Shown: positions 14,737-21,526 of the stretch, in pieces
Position numbering within the stretch: the first letter of the stretch is position 1
Layout: each line of letters starts with the position of its first letter
Source: a virus
Length of the DNA stretch: 62,438 nucleotides
Virus record (IMG/VR): IMGVR_UViG_3300050821_004048
Span: 1 to 62,438 of that record
Reading direction: 5' to 3' (one strand)
Position numbers and translations under genes: made by a program
Notes under the pieces: model-generated
The model's input: only the letters and a program-made list of their open reading frames with translations
What the model was told of the DNA's origin: nothing
Databases searched by the model: none

Positions 14737-15197
14737 TCACCAACCACAACTATCGAGTGGTCGTCTGGATTGATCCGGGTAAAGACACCGGTTGGGCTAT
14801 ATACGATTTCCTAACTCACCGGTTTTCCAGTGGCGAAGGGGATTTCTTCACCGTCGGAGATATGCTCCAGGATCTTCTATGGGTTCATTCGACACATGCC
14901 GCCATAGGTTGTGAAGCATTCCTTGTCACCCCCACAGGAAGTCAGACCGCAGATCCTGAATACAGCCTGAAGACCATCGGAATGGTGGAATGGCTATGCC
15001 ACAGGAACAGTGCCACGCTTCTACCAGAAGTTCCATCGTCCAGTCGTAATCTCGGCCGTGATGGAGGTAAGCGGGAGAAACTTGACTGGTACAGGCCAGG
15101 CAAAGGCCACGCCAACGATGCGACAGCCCATCTTTTGGCATGGCTCCTACGAGAACATCAGCTTCCGAAGCATCTGATGGAAAAGCTCTTCGCATGA
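14724..15197 (+). CDS. RuvC-like Holliday junction resolvase
   Basis: 157 residues from a GTG at 14724 that overlaps the polymerase stop. The RNase H-like fold shows an Asp in WIDPGKDTGW (Asp17), a Glu in IGCEAFLVT (Glu64) and a C-terminal KGHANDATAHLLAWLL with Asp132 and His136, the usual D...E...D/H layout. Such small RuvC-like enzymes cut branched DNA before packaging or during recombination. It sits between polymerase and helicase, which fits a replication-recombination role. Confidence 0.82.
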   Translation: MGEVITNHNYRVVVWIDPGKDTGWAIYDFLTHRFSSGEGDFFTVGDMLQDLLWVHSTHAAIGCEAFLVTPTGSQTADPEYSLKTIGMVEWLCHRNSATLLPEVPSSSRNLGRDGGKREKLDWYRPGKGHANDATAHLLAWLLREHQLPKHLMEKLFA

Positions 15198-15248
15198 TGA
15201 CCTTCCCGTGGTAGGGTAGATCAGTACCGACCAGGAAGGACTAAGGAA

Positions 15249-17249
15249 TTGACCCTCGCCGAACGCGTGGACAATGTCATCCACATCACCACCTCTTACC
15301 AGGAACGACATCTCACTGCACAGATTCCTGGCGCCAATTTTTCCAAGGATCTGAACGTCTGGAAGGCCCCTCTTAGTTGGGCTACCTGCGTGGCGATGCG
15401 AGGTGTGTTCAAGAAGAATCTGGAAATAGGTCCGATACTGGCCGAGTGGTCCTGGAATGTGTGGAACACACGCATCAATCCGGCCAATTCCATGCGCAAC
15501 GCACTGGAGTTGGAGGACTACGGCCATTCCGAATTGAACGATATTGAAGAAGGCCACACACTCAAGCTGTTCCCGTATCAGCAGGTTGACGCTGAATTCA
15601 TGGTGGTGAATAGGCGCGCCCTCTTGGCCAACCCTCCAGGGCTCGGCAAGACGGGTGCCACCATCCGTACTCTTCAGCTGCTCAAGGCACGAGGAGAGAA
15701 TCCCTACCCAGCTGTCATCATCTGCCCGAACTCTCTGAAGTTCACGGTGTGGCAAGAAGGGTTCCAGCAGTGGGCCCCTGAAGTGTCCGCAGTCGTCATC
15801 GACGGTACTCCTGCCAAGCGTCGCAAGCAGCTGGCAGCGGCCAAGGATTGGGCTGCCTCGAATGACACAGTCGTGATCCTCAACTGGGAAGCCGTACGCC
15901 TGCATTCACGTCTCGCCCCGTACGGGAACATCGCCCTGACCGATGCCGAGACGGCTCCCAAAGAACTGAACAGTCTGGGCCACAAGACTGTCATCTTCGA
16001 TGAGGCCCACAAGATGAAGGACCCGGCGGCCAAGCAGACGCGGGCAGCCTGGTACGTGGCGCACCAGGCCACTAACCGCTACGCGTTGACCGGCACGCCT
16101 GTGGCGAATGACATCAGCGATATGTGGGGTATTCTCCACGCGATCGAACCCACGTGGTTCCCGTCCAAGACCAAGTTCATCAGCCGGTACGCGGCGCTGT
16201 CGCACAACTACTTCGGTGGTGCTGAAGTTGTTGGTCTCAATGCGGTGACTCAGGACGAGTTGTTCGCCATTGTCGATCCCATCATGCGTCGGTTGCCCAA
16301 AGAGGCTGCACTCCCCCAGCTTCCGCCCAAGCTGCCTGTTCAGTATCGGCACACGCCGATGACGCCCAAGCAGCAGAAGGCGTACGACCAGATGCGCGAC
16401 ATGATGATTGCGCAGTTGAATGAGATCCTGGTTGCCCCCAACCCGTTGTCCAAGCTGACGCGCCTGCTCCAGTTCGCTTCGGCTTCTGCGGAAATCAGTG
16501 AAGTGAAGATTAGGACATCTGTTGAAGAATTCCATGTCACTCTGACGAGCAAGGATATTCAGGCCATGCTCAATGAACACGGTGATGAAATTCTCTTGTT
16601 CGAGGACATGATGTTCTCGGCTATTCGTAAATATTTCCGAGCCAGTGACAAGCGACGGCCCAGGTTCCTTAGAGCTGAACTCAAGTTCGAGGCAGGTCAG
16701 AGGGTAGCTCTCTTCCGAGAGGTGAAGGAGGAATACCAAGACGTCCTTCTCACCGATCCGTCCAGCAAGGTGGACGACATGGTGGAGCTGCTGGACGAGA
16801 TGGGTGAGGACTCTCTCGTGGTCGGTGCGGTCTCCCGGCAGCTCATCGAGATCGCAGCCAGGCGCCTTGACAAGCTGAAGATCCCCCATGGCCTGGTGAC
16901 TGGGGCACAGACTCCTCTGGAGCGCCAGCAGGCCGTCAAGGACTTCCAGGACGGCAAGACGCGGGTTATCCTTCTGACCCTGGGGGCGGGCGCTGAGGGC
17001 CTCACCTTGACCCGTGCTGACACCATGCTTTTTATGCAAAGATCTTGGTCAGAAATTCAGAATGCTCAGGCGGAAGATAGAATTCACCGGATTGGTTCAG
17101 AACATCATTCTCAGGTGCGGATCATTGAGCAGATCACGCCGGACAGTGTGGAAGAGAACAAGCGCTCCCTGTTGGAAGGCAAGCAGATGCGCATGGAAGA
17201 AGTCGTACGGGACGCCGAATCTTTGCTGAAGCTGCTGGGAGCTAAGTGA
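15249..17249 (+). CDS. SNF2-type DEAH helicase/ATPase
   Basis: 666 residues from a TTG at 15249, after AGGAAGGACTAAGGAA. Motif I is PPGLGKT (129-135), motif II VIFDEAHKMKD (248-258), motif III YALTGTPVAND, and the second lobe ends with motif VI AEDRIHRIGSE, typical of SNF2-like enzymes such as HepA/SMARCAL1-type remodellers. The first 100 residues look like a small N-terminal domain of the kind found in SMARCAL1/HARP-type proteins (ERHLTAQIPGANFSKDLNVW). It probably remodels forks or anneals DNA in replication. It overlaps the next gene by four bases (GTGA). Confidence 0.93.
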   Translation: MTLAERVDNVIHITTSYQERHLTAQIPGANFSKDLNVWKAPLSWATCVAMRGVFKKNLEIGPILAEWSWNVWNTRINPANSMRNALELEDYGHSELNDIEEGHTLKLFPYQQVDAEFMVVNRRALLANPPGLGKTGATIRTLQLLKARGENPYPAVIICPNSLKFTVWQEGFQQWAPEVSAVVIDGTPAKRRKQLAAAKDWAASNDTVVILNWEAVRLHSRLAPYGNIALTDAETAPKELNSLGHKTVIFDEAHKMKDPAAKQTRAAWYVAHQATNRYALTGTPVANDISDMWGILHAIEPTWFPSKTKFISRYAALSHNYFGGAEVVGLNAVTQDELFAIVDPIMRRLPKEAALPQLPPKLPVQYRHTPMTPKQQKAYDQMRDMMIAQLNEILVAPNPLSKLTRLLQFASASAEISEVKIRTSVEEFHVTLTSKDIQAMLNEHGDEILLFEDMMFSAIRKYFRASDKRRPRFLRAELKFEAGQRVALFREVKEEYQDVLLTDPSSKVDDMVELLDEMGEDSLVVGAVSRQLIEIAARRLDKLKIPHGLVTGAQTPLERQQAVKDFQDGKTRVILLTLGAGAEGLTLTRADTMLFMQRSWSEIQNAQAEDRIHRIGSEHHSQVRIIEQITPDSVEENKRSLLEGKQMRMEEVVRDAESLLKLLGAK

Positions 17250-18187
17250 CCGAGTTCAGTAACAGCGCCATCAAAACTTTCAAGACCTGCCGCCGCAAGT
17301 ACTGGCTGACATACGTTCGCAAGTTCACCGTCAAGCCCAGCAAGCGGATTCCGCATGGCGTTGCTGAACTCGGTACGCGTGTCCACCTAGCGCTGGAGGC
17401 GTACTACGGATACAACCTGGATCCACTGGCGGTACTGAACCTGGTGTACCAGTGGGCCGTTCAGGAGTATCCGAATTTCGCTGAAGACCTCACCAAAGAA
17501 CATGCCTGGGCTGCCGTCATGACGGAGGGCTATCTTCAGTGGTCGTCCGAGAACGGTACGGATGTCGGTCTGGACGTCATCGCCACCGAGCGCATTGTTT
17601 CACGTGAAACCGTGCTGCCGGACGGTCGTGCCGTCTCCCTGGTAGGCAAACTGGATCAGACAATCCGACGCCAGTCCGACGGGGCTATTCTGACGCGCGA
17701 CTGGAAGACCGTCGGCACGCTCACCAAGGCGAACGCACTTCTGCGTGACGAGCAAATGCGCTTCTACACTATGCTTCAGGCATTGAGCGCCCGTGAGTCG
17801 GGTGAGCGGTCCACGGGCGTTCTCTACACCATGCTGCTCCGGTCCAAGCGAACCGCACGCGCCAAAGGCCCGTTCTACGAGCAGATCGAAGTCTCGTTCA
17901 ACCGGCACGACTTGAACAGCATGTGGCTGCGTAGCATCGAGACGGTACGGGAGATCCTTGATTTCACCGCACGTCTTGAGAACGGGGAGGACCACCGTTC
18001 CGTCGCTTACCCTAATCCGGATATCCACTGCACTTGGTGCCCGTTCGTATCTGTGTGCCATTTGGCAGACGACGGATCAAGATTTGAAGACGCTCTGTCA
18101 TACGAGTTCTCCCCGGGAGACCCCTGGGCTTATTACGGAAACGAACTGATTGACAAAGTCTTGGCAGCGTTCGATAGACATAGATGA
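17246..18187 (+). CDS. RecB/Cas4-like PD-(D/E)XK nuclease with probable Fe-S cluster
   Basis: 313 residues from a GTG at 17246. An N-terminal SAIKTFKTCRRKYWLTYV is followed by GTRVHLALEAYY, the catalytic LVGKLDQTI and LTRDWKT (Asp and the D-x-K pair), and a C-terminal HCTWCPFVSVCH. The first Cys (in FKTCRRKYW) together with the last three match the four-Cys iron-sulphur cluster of Cas4/AddB-like nucleases. It likely makes 3' single strands for the RecA-like protein at 18698. Confidence 0.9.
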   Translation: MTEFSNSAIKTFKTCRRKYWLTYVRKFTVKPSKRIPHGVAELGTRVHLALEAYYGYNLDPLAVLNLVYQWAVQEYPNFAEDLTKEHAWAAVMTEGYLQWSSENGTDVGLDVIATERIVSRETVLPDGRAVSLVGKLDQTIRRQSDGAILTRDWKTVGTLTKANALLRDEQMRFYTMLQALSARESGERSTGVLYTMLLRSKRTARAKGPFYEQIEVSFNRHDLNSMWLRSIETVREILDFTARLENGEDHRSVAYPNPDIHCTWCPFVSVCHLADDGSRFEDALSYEFSPGDPWAYYGNELIDKVLAAFDRHR

Positions 18188-18234
18188 CCCAGTAGGGTAA
18201 AGTCGTAAATAGACTTTCTCACTGGAGGTGTCTG

Positions 18235-18705
18235 ATAGCCGGACGTACCTGTATCCCGGGATGCACCTGTGGAAGGCACCGTGGAAAGGATTTCACGGGC
18301 CACAGTTACACCAGCAGGCACAAGCATGTTTATCGTGCTCGTGGAAAAGCCAGTGAATATCCCTGCATCAAGTGCAGTAAACCAGCTCGTGAATGGTCTC
18401 GTATACATGATCGTGATGGAACTGACCCACACGCAGACTATATGCCTATGTGTGTGAAATGTCATCGACATTACGATGAATGGGGCAAGAACATCAGTGA
18501 AGTGAAGAAACGCTATTGGGCAGGAATACCTGTTGAAGAGCGTAACAAATCACCAGAAACCAGATCCAAAAACTCTGAAGCCCAGAAAACCAGATGGGCC
18601 AATATGGATCCGGATAAGAAGTCAGAGATTTCCAAGAAGATAAGTGAAAGCAACAAGCGAACCAAGCGGTTGAACAAGAATAGGGAAAACACTTCTAGTG
18701 AGTGA
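18235..18705 (+). CDS. HNH endonuclease-like protein with NUMOD3-like tail; ATA start proposed
   Basis: 156 residues if read from ATA 18235, which has GGAGGT five bases upstream; no ATG, GTG or TTG occurs in frame before ATG 18442, yet the codons from 18235 clearly encode a Cys-rich domain. That domain has RTCIPGCTCGRH, then YPCIKCSKPAREWSRIHD and MPMCVKCHRHYDEW, a four-Cys zinc site around an HNH-type core. The tail (SKNSEAQKTRW...SEISKKISESNKR) has the short KxxS-type repeats seen in NUMOD3 motifs of homing endonucleases. It is more AT-rich than its neighbours and separates two recombination genes, so it is a likely mobile insertion. The start codon is uncertain. Confidence 0.7.
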   Translation: MAGRTCIPGCTCGRHRGKDFTGHSYTSRHKHVYRARGKASEYPCIKCSKPAREWSRIHDRDGTDPHADYMPMCVKCHRHYDEWGKNISEVKKRYWAGIPVEERNKSPETRSKNSEAQKTRWANMDPDKKSEISKKISESNKRTKRLNKNRENTSSE

Positions 18706-19438
18706 AGACCATTTCGGCCTCAACATGATCGTGTATGGAAAATCCAAGCAAGGAAAGTCGTTTCTCGGAGACACCACTCCAGCCCCACGGCTGGTCTTGG
18801 ATGCTGAAATGGGAAGCCGGTTCACTCCCAGCAAGAAGATTGTCTGGGATCCGGTGATGTACGCTCCTCCGGTTCCTGACGGAACCTGGGACACAGCCAT
18901 CGTTTATGTACGTGATTATCAAACCGTACTGAAGGCGTATGAGTGGTTGAACAGCGGACAGCACCCGTTCAAGTCAGTCGTTCTCGACTCAATTTCTGAG
19001 ACGCAACAGCGTTGCGTAGATGAAATTGCCGGATCCGACATCATGAAGACGCAGGATTGGGGGACCTTGCTTCGAAAGGTGTCCGAACTGGTGCGCAATC
19101 TTCGAGACCTCACCACCCACCCAGTAACTCCACTGGATTCGGTCATCCTCATCGGTATGGCCAAGCGGGATGATGACGGATGGCGCCCATTTGTTCAGGG
19201 TTCCCTCGCTACGGTACTCCCCTACCACGTGGATTGCTGCGCATGGCTCGAAGTGGTGGCCGGTGAGGACGGGGTTCCGGTACGGCGTTTGTTCGTCGGA
19301 CCACTTCCCGGATATCTCACCGGAGAGCGAGTAGGAGGCCGACTCGGACCTTACATCGACAACCCGAATATCACGGATATGCTCCGCATGATCCGTGGCA
19401 ACGAAGACACGAACATCGAGACGGAGAAGACTGACTAA
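18698..19438 (+). CDS. RecA-like ATPase, Sak4/RAD55-type
   Basis: 246 residues from a GTG at 18698 that overlaps the HNH stop. Walker A is YGKSKQGKS (13-21) and Walker B is SVVLDSIS (93-100). The length and minimal core match the Sak4 single-strand annealing and strand-exchange ATPases of phages. It is followed immediately by the SSB-like gene (ATG at the stop), so the two probably act together on single-stranded DNA made by the 17246 nuclease. Confidence 0.85.
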   Translation: MSEDHFGLNMIVYGKSKQGKSFLGDTTPAPRLVLDAEMGSRFTPSKKIVWDPVMYAPPVPDGTWDTAIVYVRDYQTVLKAYEWLNSGQHPFKSVVLDSISETQQRCVDEIAGSDIMKTQDWGTLLRKVSELVRNLRDLTTHPVTPLDSVILIGMAKRDDDGWRPFVQGSLATVLPYHVDCCAWLEVVAGEDGVPVRRLFVGPLPGYLTGERVGGRLGPYIDNPNITDMLRMIRGNEDTNIETEKTD

Positions 19439-20115
19439 TGGGCTCGTTTTCGTGGGGAGATCTGAAGAAGGCCGCTGAGGACGCCGGATTCGTTCTGGTT
19501 CCGAAGGGTACGTACGACGTCACCGTCACCAAGTCCGAGGCCAAGAAGACCGGCACCGGCAAGGACCAGATCAAGGTGACCTTCAAGATCTTGAGCGGTC
19601 CGATGGCAGGCAAGCCACTGCCGAACAGTTTCGTGATCAGCCCGGAAAGTGGCGTAGCGCTCGGGTTCTTCTTCCGTCACATGAAGGCCATGGGGCTGGA
19701 CAGTTCGTACTTCGCCACACTTCCTGTCGGTGACGTCGGCATGAAGAAGCTGGCGAACGATCTGCTCGGCAAGACTTGCCAGGTCGATGTGATCGATGAC
19801 GACAAGTGGAACGAAGAACTCCGCAACAAGATCACGTCGATCCGGGCGATCTCTGGAGCAATGGGGGCAGCTCCGGCCGGAGTCCCACAGGTGGTCCCTC
19901 AGCCGGTTCCGCAGCCGCAGCCGGTCGCCCAGCCCCAGCCTGCTGCGGCAGCTCCTCAGCCGGTCGCCCAGCCTGCTCCCGTACCGGTTCCGCAGCCGGT
20001 CGTGGAGGATCCTGCTACCGAGGGGCCAGGTAACGTCGTTGACGATGAGCTGGTTGACGAGGAGCCGACCAGTTCAGTAATAGACGAGATCAAGCCTCCG
20101 GATCTTCCGTTCTAA
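19438..20115 (+). CDS. SSB-like (DUF669-type) protein with acidic DLPF tip
   Basis: 225 residues. The N-terminal 140 residues form a beta-rich domain (FVLVPKGTYDVTVTKSEAKK, KDQIKVTFKILSGPMAG, LPNSFVISPES) like DUF669-type ssDNA-binding proteins. The middle is a Pro/Gln/Val linker made of short repeats (PQPVAQ and PVPQP types, about 148-190). The end is acidic and stops in PPDLPF, closely like the DDDIPF tip with which bacterial SSB recruits partners. The context next to the Sak4-type ATPase supports this. No other SSB is seen in the window. Confidence 0.82.
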   Translation: MGSFSWGDLKKAAEDAGFVLVPKGTYDVTVTKSEAKKTGTGKDQIKVTFKILSGPMAGKPLPNSFVISPESGVALGFFFRHMKAMGLDSSYFATLPVGDVGMKKLANDLLGKTCQVDVIDDDKWNEELRNKITSIRAISGAMGAAPAGVPQVVPQPVPQPQPVAQPQPAAAAPQPVAQPAPVPVPQPVVEDPATEGPGNVVDDELVDEEPTSSVIDEIKPPDLPF

Positions 20116-20124
20116 AACCGTCCA

Positions 20125-20161
20125 CACCTGGCTCCGGCCATGATAGTGTCGGAGCCAGGTG
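20125..20161 (+). terminator. Hairpin between the SSB-like gene and the tRNA cluster
   Basis: Twelve-bp stem (CACCTGGCTCCG and its complement) with a 13-base loop, ending three bases before the tRNA-Pro. The loop holds TGATAGTGT, which resembles a -10 box, and GTCCACAC lies just before, so terminator and tRNA promoter may overlap. Confidence 0.55.
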
Positions 20162-20163
20162 AA

Positions 20164-20236
20164 CGGGATGTGGCGCAGTTGGTAGCGCGCTTGCTTTGGG
20201 AGCAAGATGTCGTCGGTTCGAATCCGGCTATCCCGA
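20164..20236 (+). tRNA. tRNA-Pro (TGG)
   Basis: 73 nt. Acceptor CGGGATG/TATCCCG, D arm GCGC...GCGC, anticodon arm CTTGC TTTGGGA GCAAG, and a normal TTCGAAT T loop. CCA is not encoded. Anticodon TGG reads CCA and related Pro codons. Confidence 0.95.
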
Positions 20237-20237
20237 C

Positions 20238-20276
20238 GCAGGGTAATATGCAGGTTCGATTCCTGTCCGGTTCCTA
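20238..20276 (+). pseudogene. 3' half of a tRNA (fragment)
   Basis: A T-arm-like segment (AGG TTCGATT CCT) with a 3' acceptor-like CCGGTTC, but with no D arm, anticodon arm or matching 5' acceptor upstream. It looks like the end of a deleted tRNA. Confidence 0.45.
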
Positions 20277-20288
20277 GTAGTGCACTGC

Positions 20289-20355
20289 TATACTGGTAGC
20301 CTAATGGTAAGGCAGTCCCGAGTCAGCGATGTTGGATCGAAACCAACCATCCATT
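20289..20355 (+). pseudogene. Degenerate tRNA-like remnant
   Basis: Has a good D arm (GCC TAATGGTAA GGC) and a T arm (GTTGG ATCGAAA CCAAC), but the anticodon stem does not pair and the acceptor arms do not match. The T loop starts with A instead of T, as in eukaryotic initiator tRNAs. Probably decayed. Confidence 0.4.
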
Positions 20356-20387
20356 AGGATGTAGCTCAAGCGGTAGAGCACTGGCGT
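20356..20387 (+). pseudogene. 5' half of a tRNA (fragment)
   Basis: AGGATGTAGCTCAAGCGGTA with GAGC completes a D arm and then runs into the acceptor of tRNA-Asp without an anticodon arm. It is probably the surviving 5' half of a tRNA lost by recombination. Confidence 0.45.
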
Positions 20388-20461
20388 GGTGCTGTAGCTC
20401 AGCTGGTTAGAGCGCTTCCCTGTCAAGGAAGAGGTCGCGGGTTCAAGTCCCGTCAGTGCCG
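20388..20461 (+). tRNA. tRNA-Asp (GTC)
   Basis: 74 nt. Acceptor GGTGCTG/CAGTGCC with two G-U pairs; anticodon arm CTTCC CTGTCAA GGAAG; T loop TTCAAGT. CCA not encoded. Confidence 0.95.
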
Positions 20462-20477
20462 CGTGACAATTCAATAA

Positions 20478-20550
20478 GCCGTCGTGGGCTAATGGGAAAG
20501 CCGCGAGATTTAGGTTCTCGTGAATGGGGGTTCGAATCCCTCCGACGGTA
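20478..20550 (+). tRNA. tRNA-Leu (TAG) with short variable loop
   Basis: 73 nt. Acceptor GCCGTCG/CGACGGT, anticodon arm CGAGA TTTAGGT TCTCG, discriminator A. The variable loop is only five bases (TGAAT), whereas bacterial tRNA-Leu normally has a long variable arm. G37 and A73 agree with leucine. Confidence 0.88.
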
Positions 20551-20551
20551 C

Positions 20552-20625
20552 TGCGGGGTAGTGGAGTTCGGTACCACGCTGGGCCCATAACCCAGAGGTC
20601 GCCAGTTCAAATCTGGCTCCCGCCA
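20552..20625 (+). tRNA. Initiator-type tRNA-Met (CAT)
   Basis: 74 nt. The anticodon stem has the three consecutive G-C pairs that mark initiator tRNAs (CTGGG/CCCAG). Position 1 (T) does not pair with position 72 (C), another initiator hallmark. The anticodon loop is CCCATAA, with C instead of the near-universal T at position 33. T loop TTCAAAT. CCA not encoded. Close in sequence to actinobacterial tRNA-fMet as I recall it. Confidence 0.88.
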
Positions 20626-20642
20626 CTCACATAATTGAATAG

Positions 20643-20717
20643 GCCCCGATGACGGTAACTGGCAAACCTAGTTCACTCAAAATGAACTGTCTGTGGGTTC
20701 GACTCCCACTCGGGGTA
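20643..20717 (+). tRNA. tRNA-Leu (CAA) with short variable loop
   Basis: 75 nt. Acceptor GCCCCGA/TCGGGGT, D arm with AACTGGCAA loop (leucine-like), anticodon arm GTTCA CTCAAAA TGAAC, discriminator A. The variable loop is five bases (TGTCT), so it too lacks the long arm usual for leucine. Confidence 0.88.
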
Positions 20718-20850
20718 CGACGTATCGGTGCCATTATGAAGACGGAGCTACGAGGCAACGCGCTTGGATCTAGGCTCGCGGTATGAGATCTCTGCATTTT
20801 CTCGTGCAAATGCAGAGGTCGGTACAGCAGGTGCGCACCTGCTGTACCTT
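20718..20850 (+). other. Structured spacer inside the tRNA cluster
   Basis: No tRNA or gene. It contains a 10-bp hairpin (20790-20817; CTCTGCATTT/AAATGCAGAG) and, right after it, a perfect palindrome (20821-20848). These may be processing or termination signals, or remnants of lost RNAs. Confidence 0.5.
20821..20848. repeat. Perfect 28-bp palindrome
   Basis: Two 14-base arms (GGTACAGCAGGTGC and its exact complement) with no spacer, two bases before tRNA-Tyr. As RNA it would form a hairpin; as DNA it is a potential dimer-binding site or cruciform. Confidence 0.85.
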
Positions 20851-20930
20851 GGAGGGTTACCCAAGTGGCCAAAGGGAGCTGACTGTAAATCAGCCGTTCA
20901 TCTACGCAGGTTCGAATCCTGCACCCTCCA
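20851..20930 (+). tRNA. tRNA-Tyr (GTA)
   Basis: 80 nt class II. Acceptor GGAGGGT/ACCCTCC, anticodon arm GCTGA CTGTAAA TCAGC, 11-base variable region, T loop TTCGAAT. CCA not encoded. Confidence 0.95.
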
Positions 20931-20931
20931 C

Positions 20932-21002
20932 GCCTTATTAGCTCAACGGTAGAGCGCTACGCTTCCAACGTAGATACGCCAGTTCGACACTGGCATGAGG
21001 CT
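20932..21002 (+). tRNA. tRNA-Gly (TCC)
   Basis: 71 nt. Acceptor GCCTTAT/ATGAGGC, anticodon arm CTACG CTTCCAA CGTAG, T loop TTCGACA. CCA not encoded. Confidence 0.93.
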
Positions 21003-21006
21003 CTGA

Positions 21007-21079
21007 TCTCTCGTAGCTCAGTTGGCAGAGCGGACGACTGTTAATCGTCTTGTCGCAGGTTCGACCCCTGCCGAGAGAG
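21007..21079 (+). tRNA. tRNA-Asn (GTT)
   Basis: 73 nt. Acceptor TCTCTCG/CGAGAGA, anticodon arm GACGA CTGTTAA TCGTC, T loop TTCGACC. CCA not encoded. Confidence 0.95.
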
Positions 21080-21083
21080 CGTA

Positions 21084-21165
21084 GGAAGCTACCGTGCACG
21101 GGTACAAACTGGTCTTGAAAACCAGGGCGGGGTGAAACCCGGGGGTTCGAGTCCTCTAGCTTCCG
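21084..21165 (+). tRNA. tRNA-Ser (TGA)
   Basis: 82 nt class II. Acceptor GGAAGCT/AGCTTCC, anticodon arm CTGGT CTTGAAA ACCAG, and a proper long variable arm (GGGGTGAAACCC). This contrasts with the two leucine tRNAs that lack such an arm. CCA not encoded. Confidence 0.93.
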
Positions 21166-21171
21166 CTGGTG

Positions 21172-21200
21172 TGGACAACGGTCTGCACAGGTGCTACGGT
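21172..21200 (+). promoter_or_regulatory. Promoter for 21244-21453
   Basis: -35 TGGACA (21172-21177), 17-bp spacer, extended -10 TGC-TACGGT (21195-21200), then the leader AGGAACGAACGACAGAAGGA. Confidence 0.72.
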
Positions 21201-21243
21201 GGTAACACCAACCAGGAACGAACGACAGAAGGAAGAGATCATC

Positions 21244-21453
21244 ATGGGATTCTTCAGCAGCAAGATGACGCAAGGTTCTGACGGCGACCGGAACGACTAC
21301 CAGAACGGTGCAGGAGCGGACGACCTCACCAAGGCCGACAAGAACGCCAACCGACAGACGAGCATGATCGCTGCACAGCGCGGGGCCAACCGCCGATGGG
21401 GCAAGCCTGCCGAGTCGCAGGGCGACGACATCGAGAAGCGCAACTCTAAGTAA
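21244..21453 (+). CDS. Small polar, probably disordered protein
   Basis: 69 residues from ATG 21244. Starts MGFFSSKM, then a stretch rich in Asp, Gly, Asn and Lys (GSDGDRNDYQNGAGADDLTK), a short basic region (QRGANRRWGKPAE) and a charged end. It resembles the 6677-6868 product in its start, size and leader. Followed by a clear terminator. Function unknown. Confidence 0.6.
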   Translation: MGFFSSKMTQGSDGDRNDYQNGAGADDLTKADKNANRQTSMIAAQRGANRRWGKPAESQGDDIEKRNSK

Positions 21454-21475
21454 GTAGTACGTAGATATCGACAAT

Positions 21476-21510
21476 CTATGGGGCGGTCCTCGGGCCGCCT
21501 CATAGGTTTT
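21476..21510 (+). terminator. Intrinsic terminator
   Basis: A GC-rich stem (CTATG, GGCGGTCC and complements GGCCGCC, CATAG) followed by GTTTT; the best classical terminator in the rightward block. Confidence 0.8.
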
Positions 21511-21526
21511 CAGAGAGGTACAAAGT

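Noticed and set aside
15906-17039. 377-codon leftward open frame opposite the helicase gene
   Set aside because: Antisense shadow of a well-supported helicase; no ribosome site and no family match.
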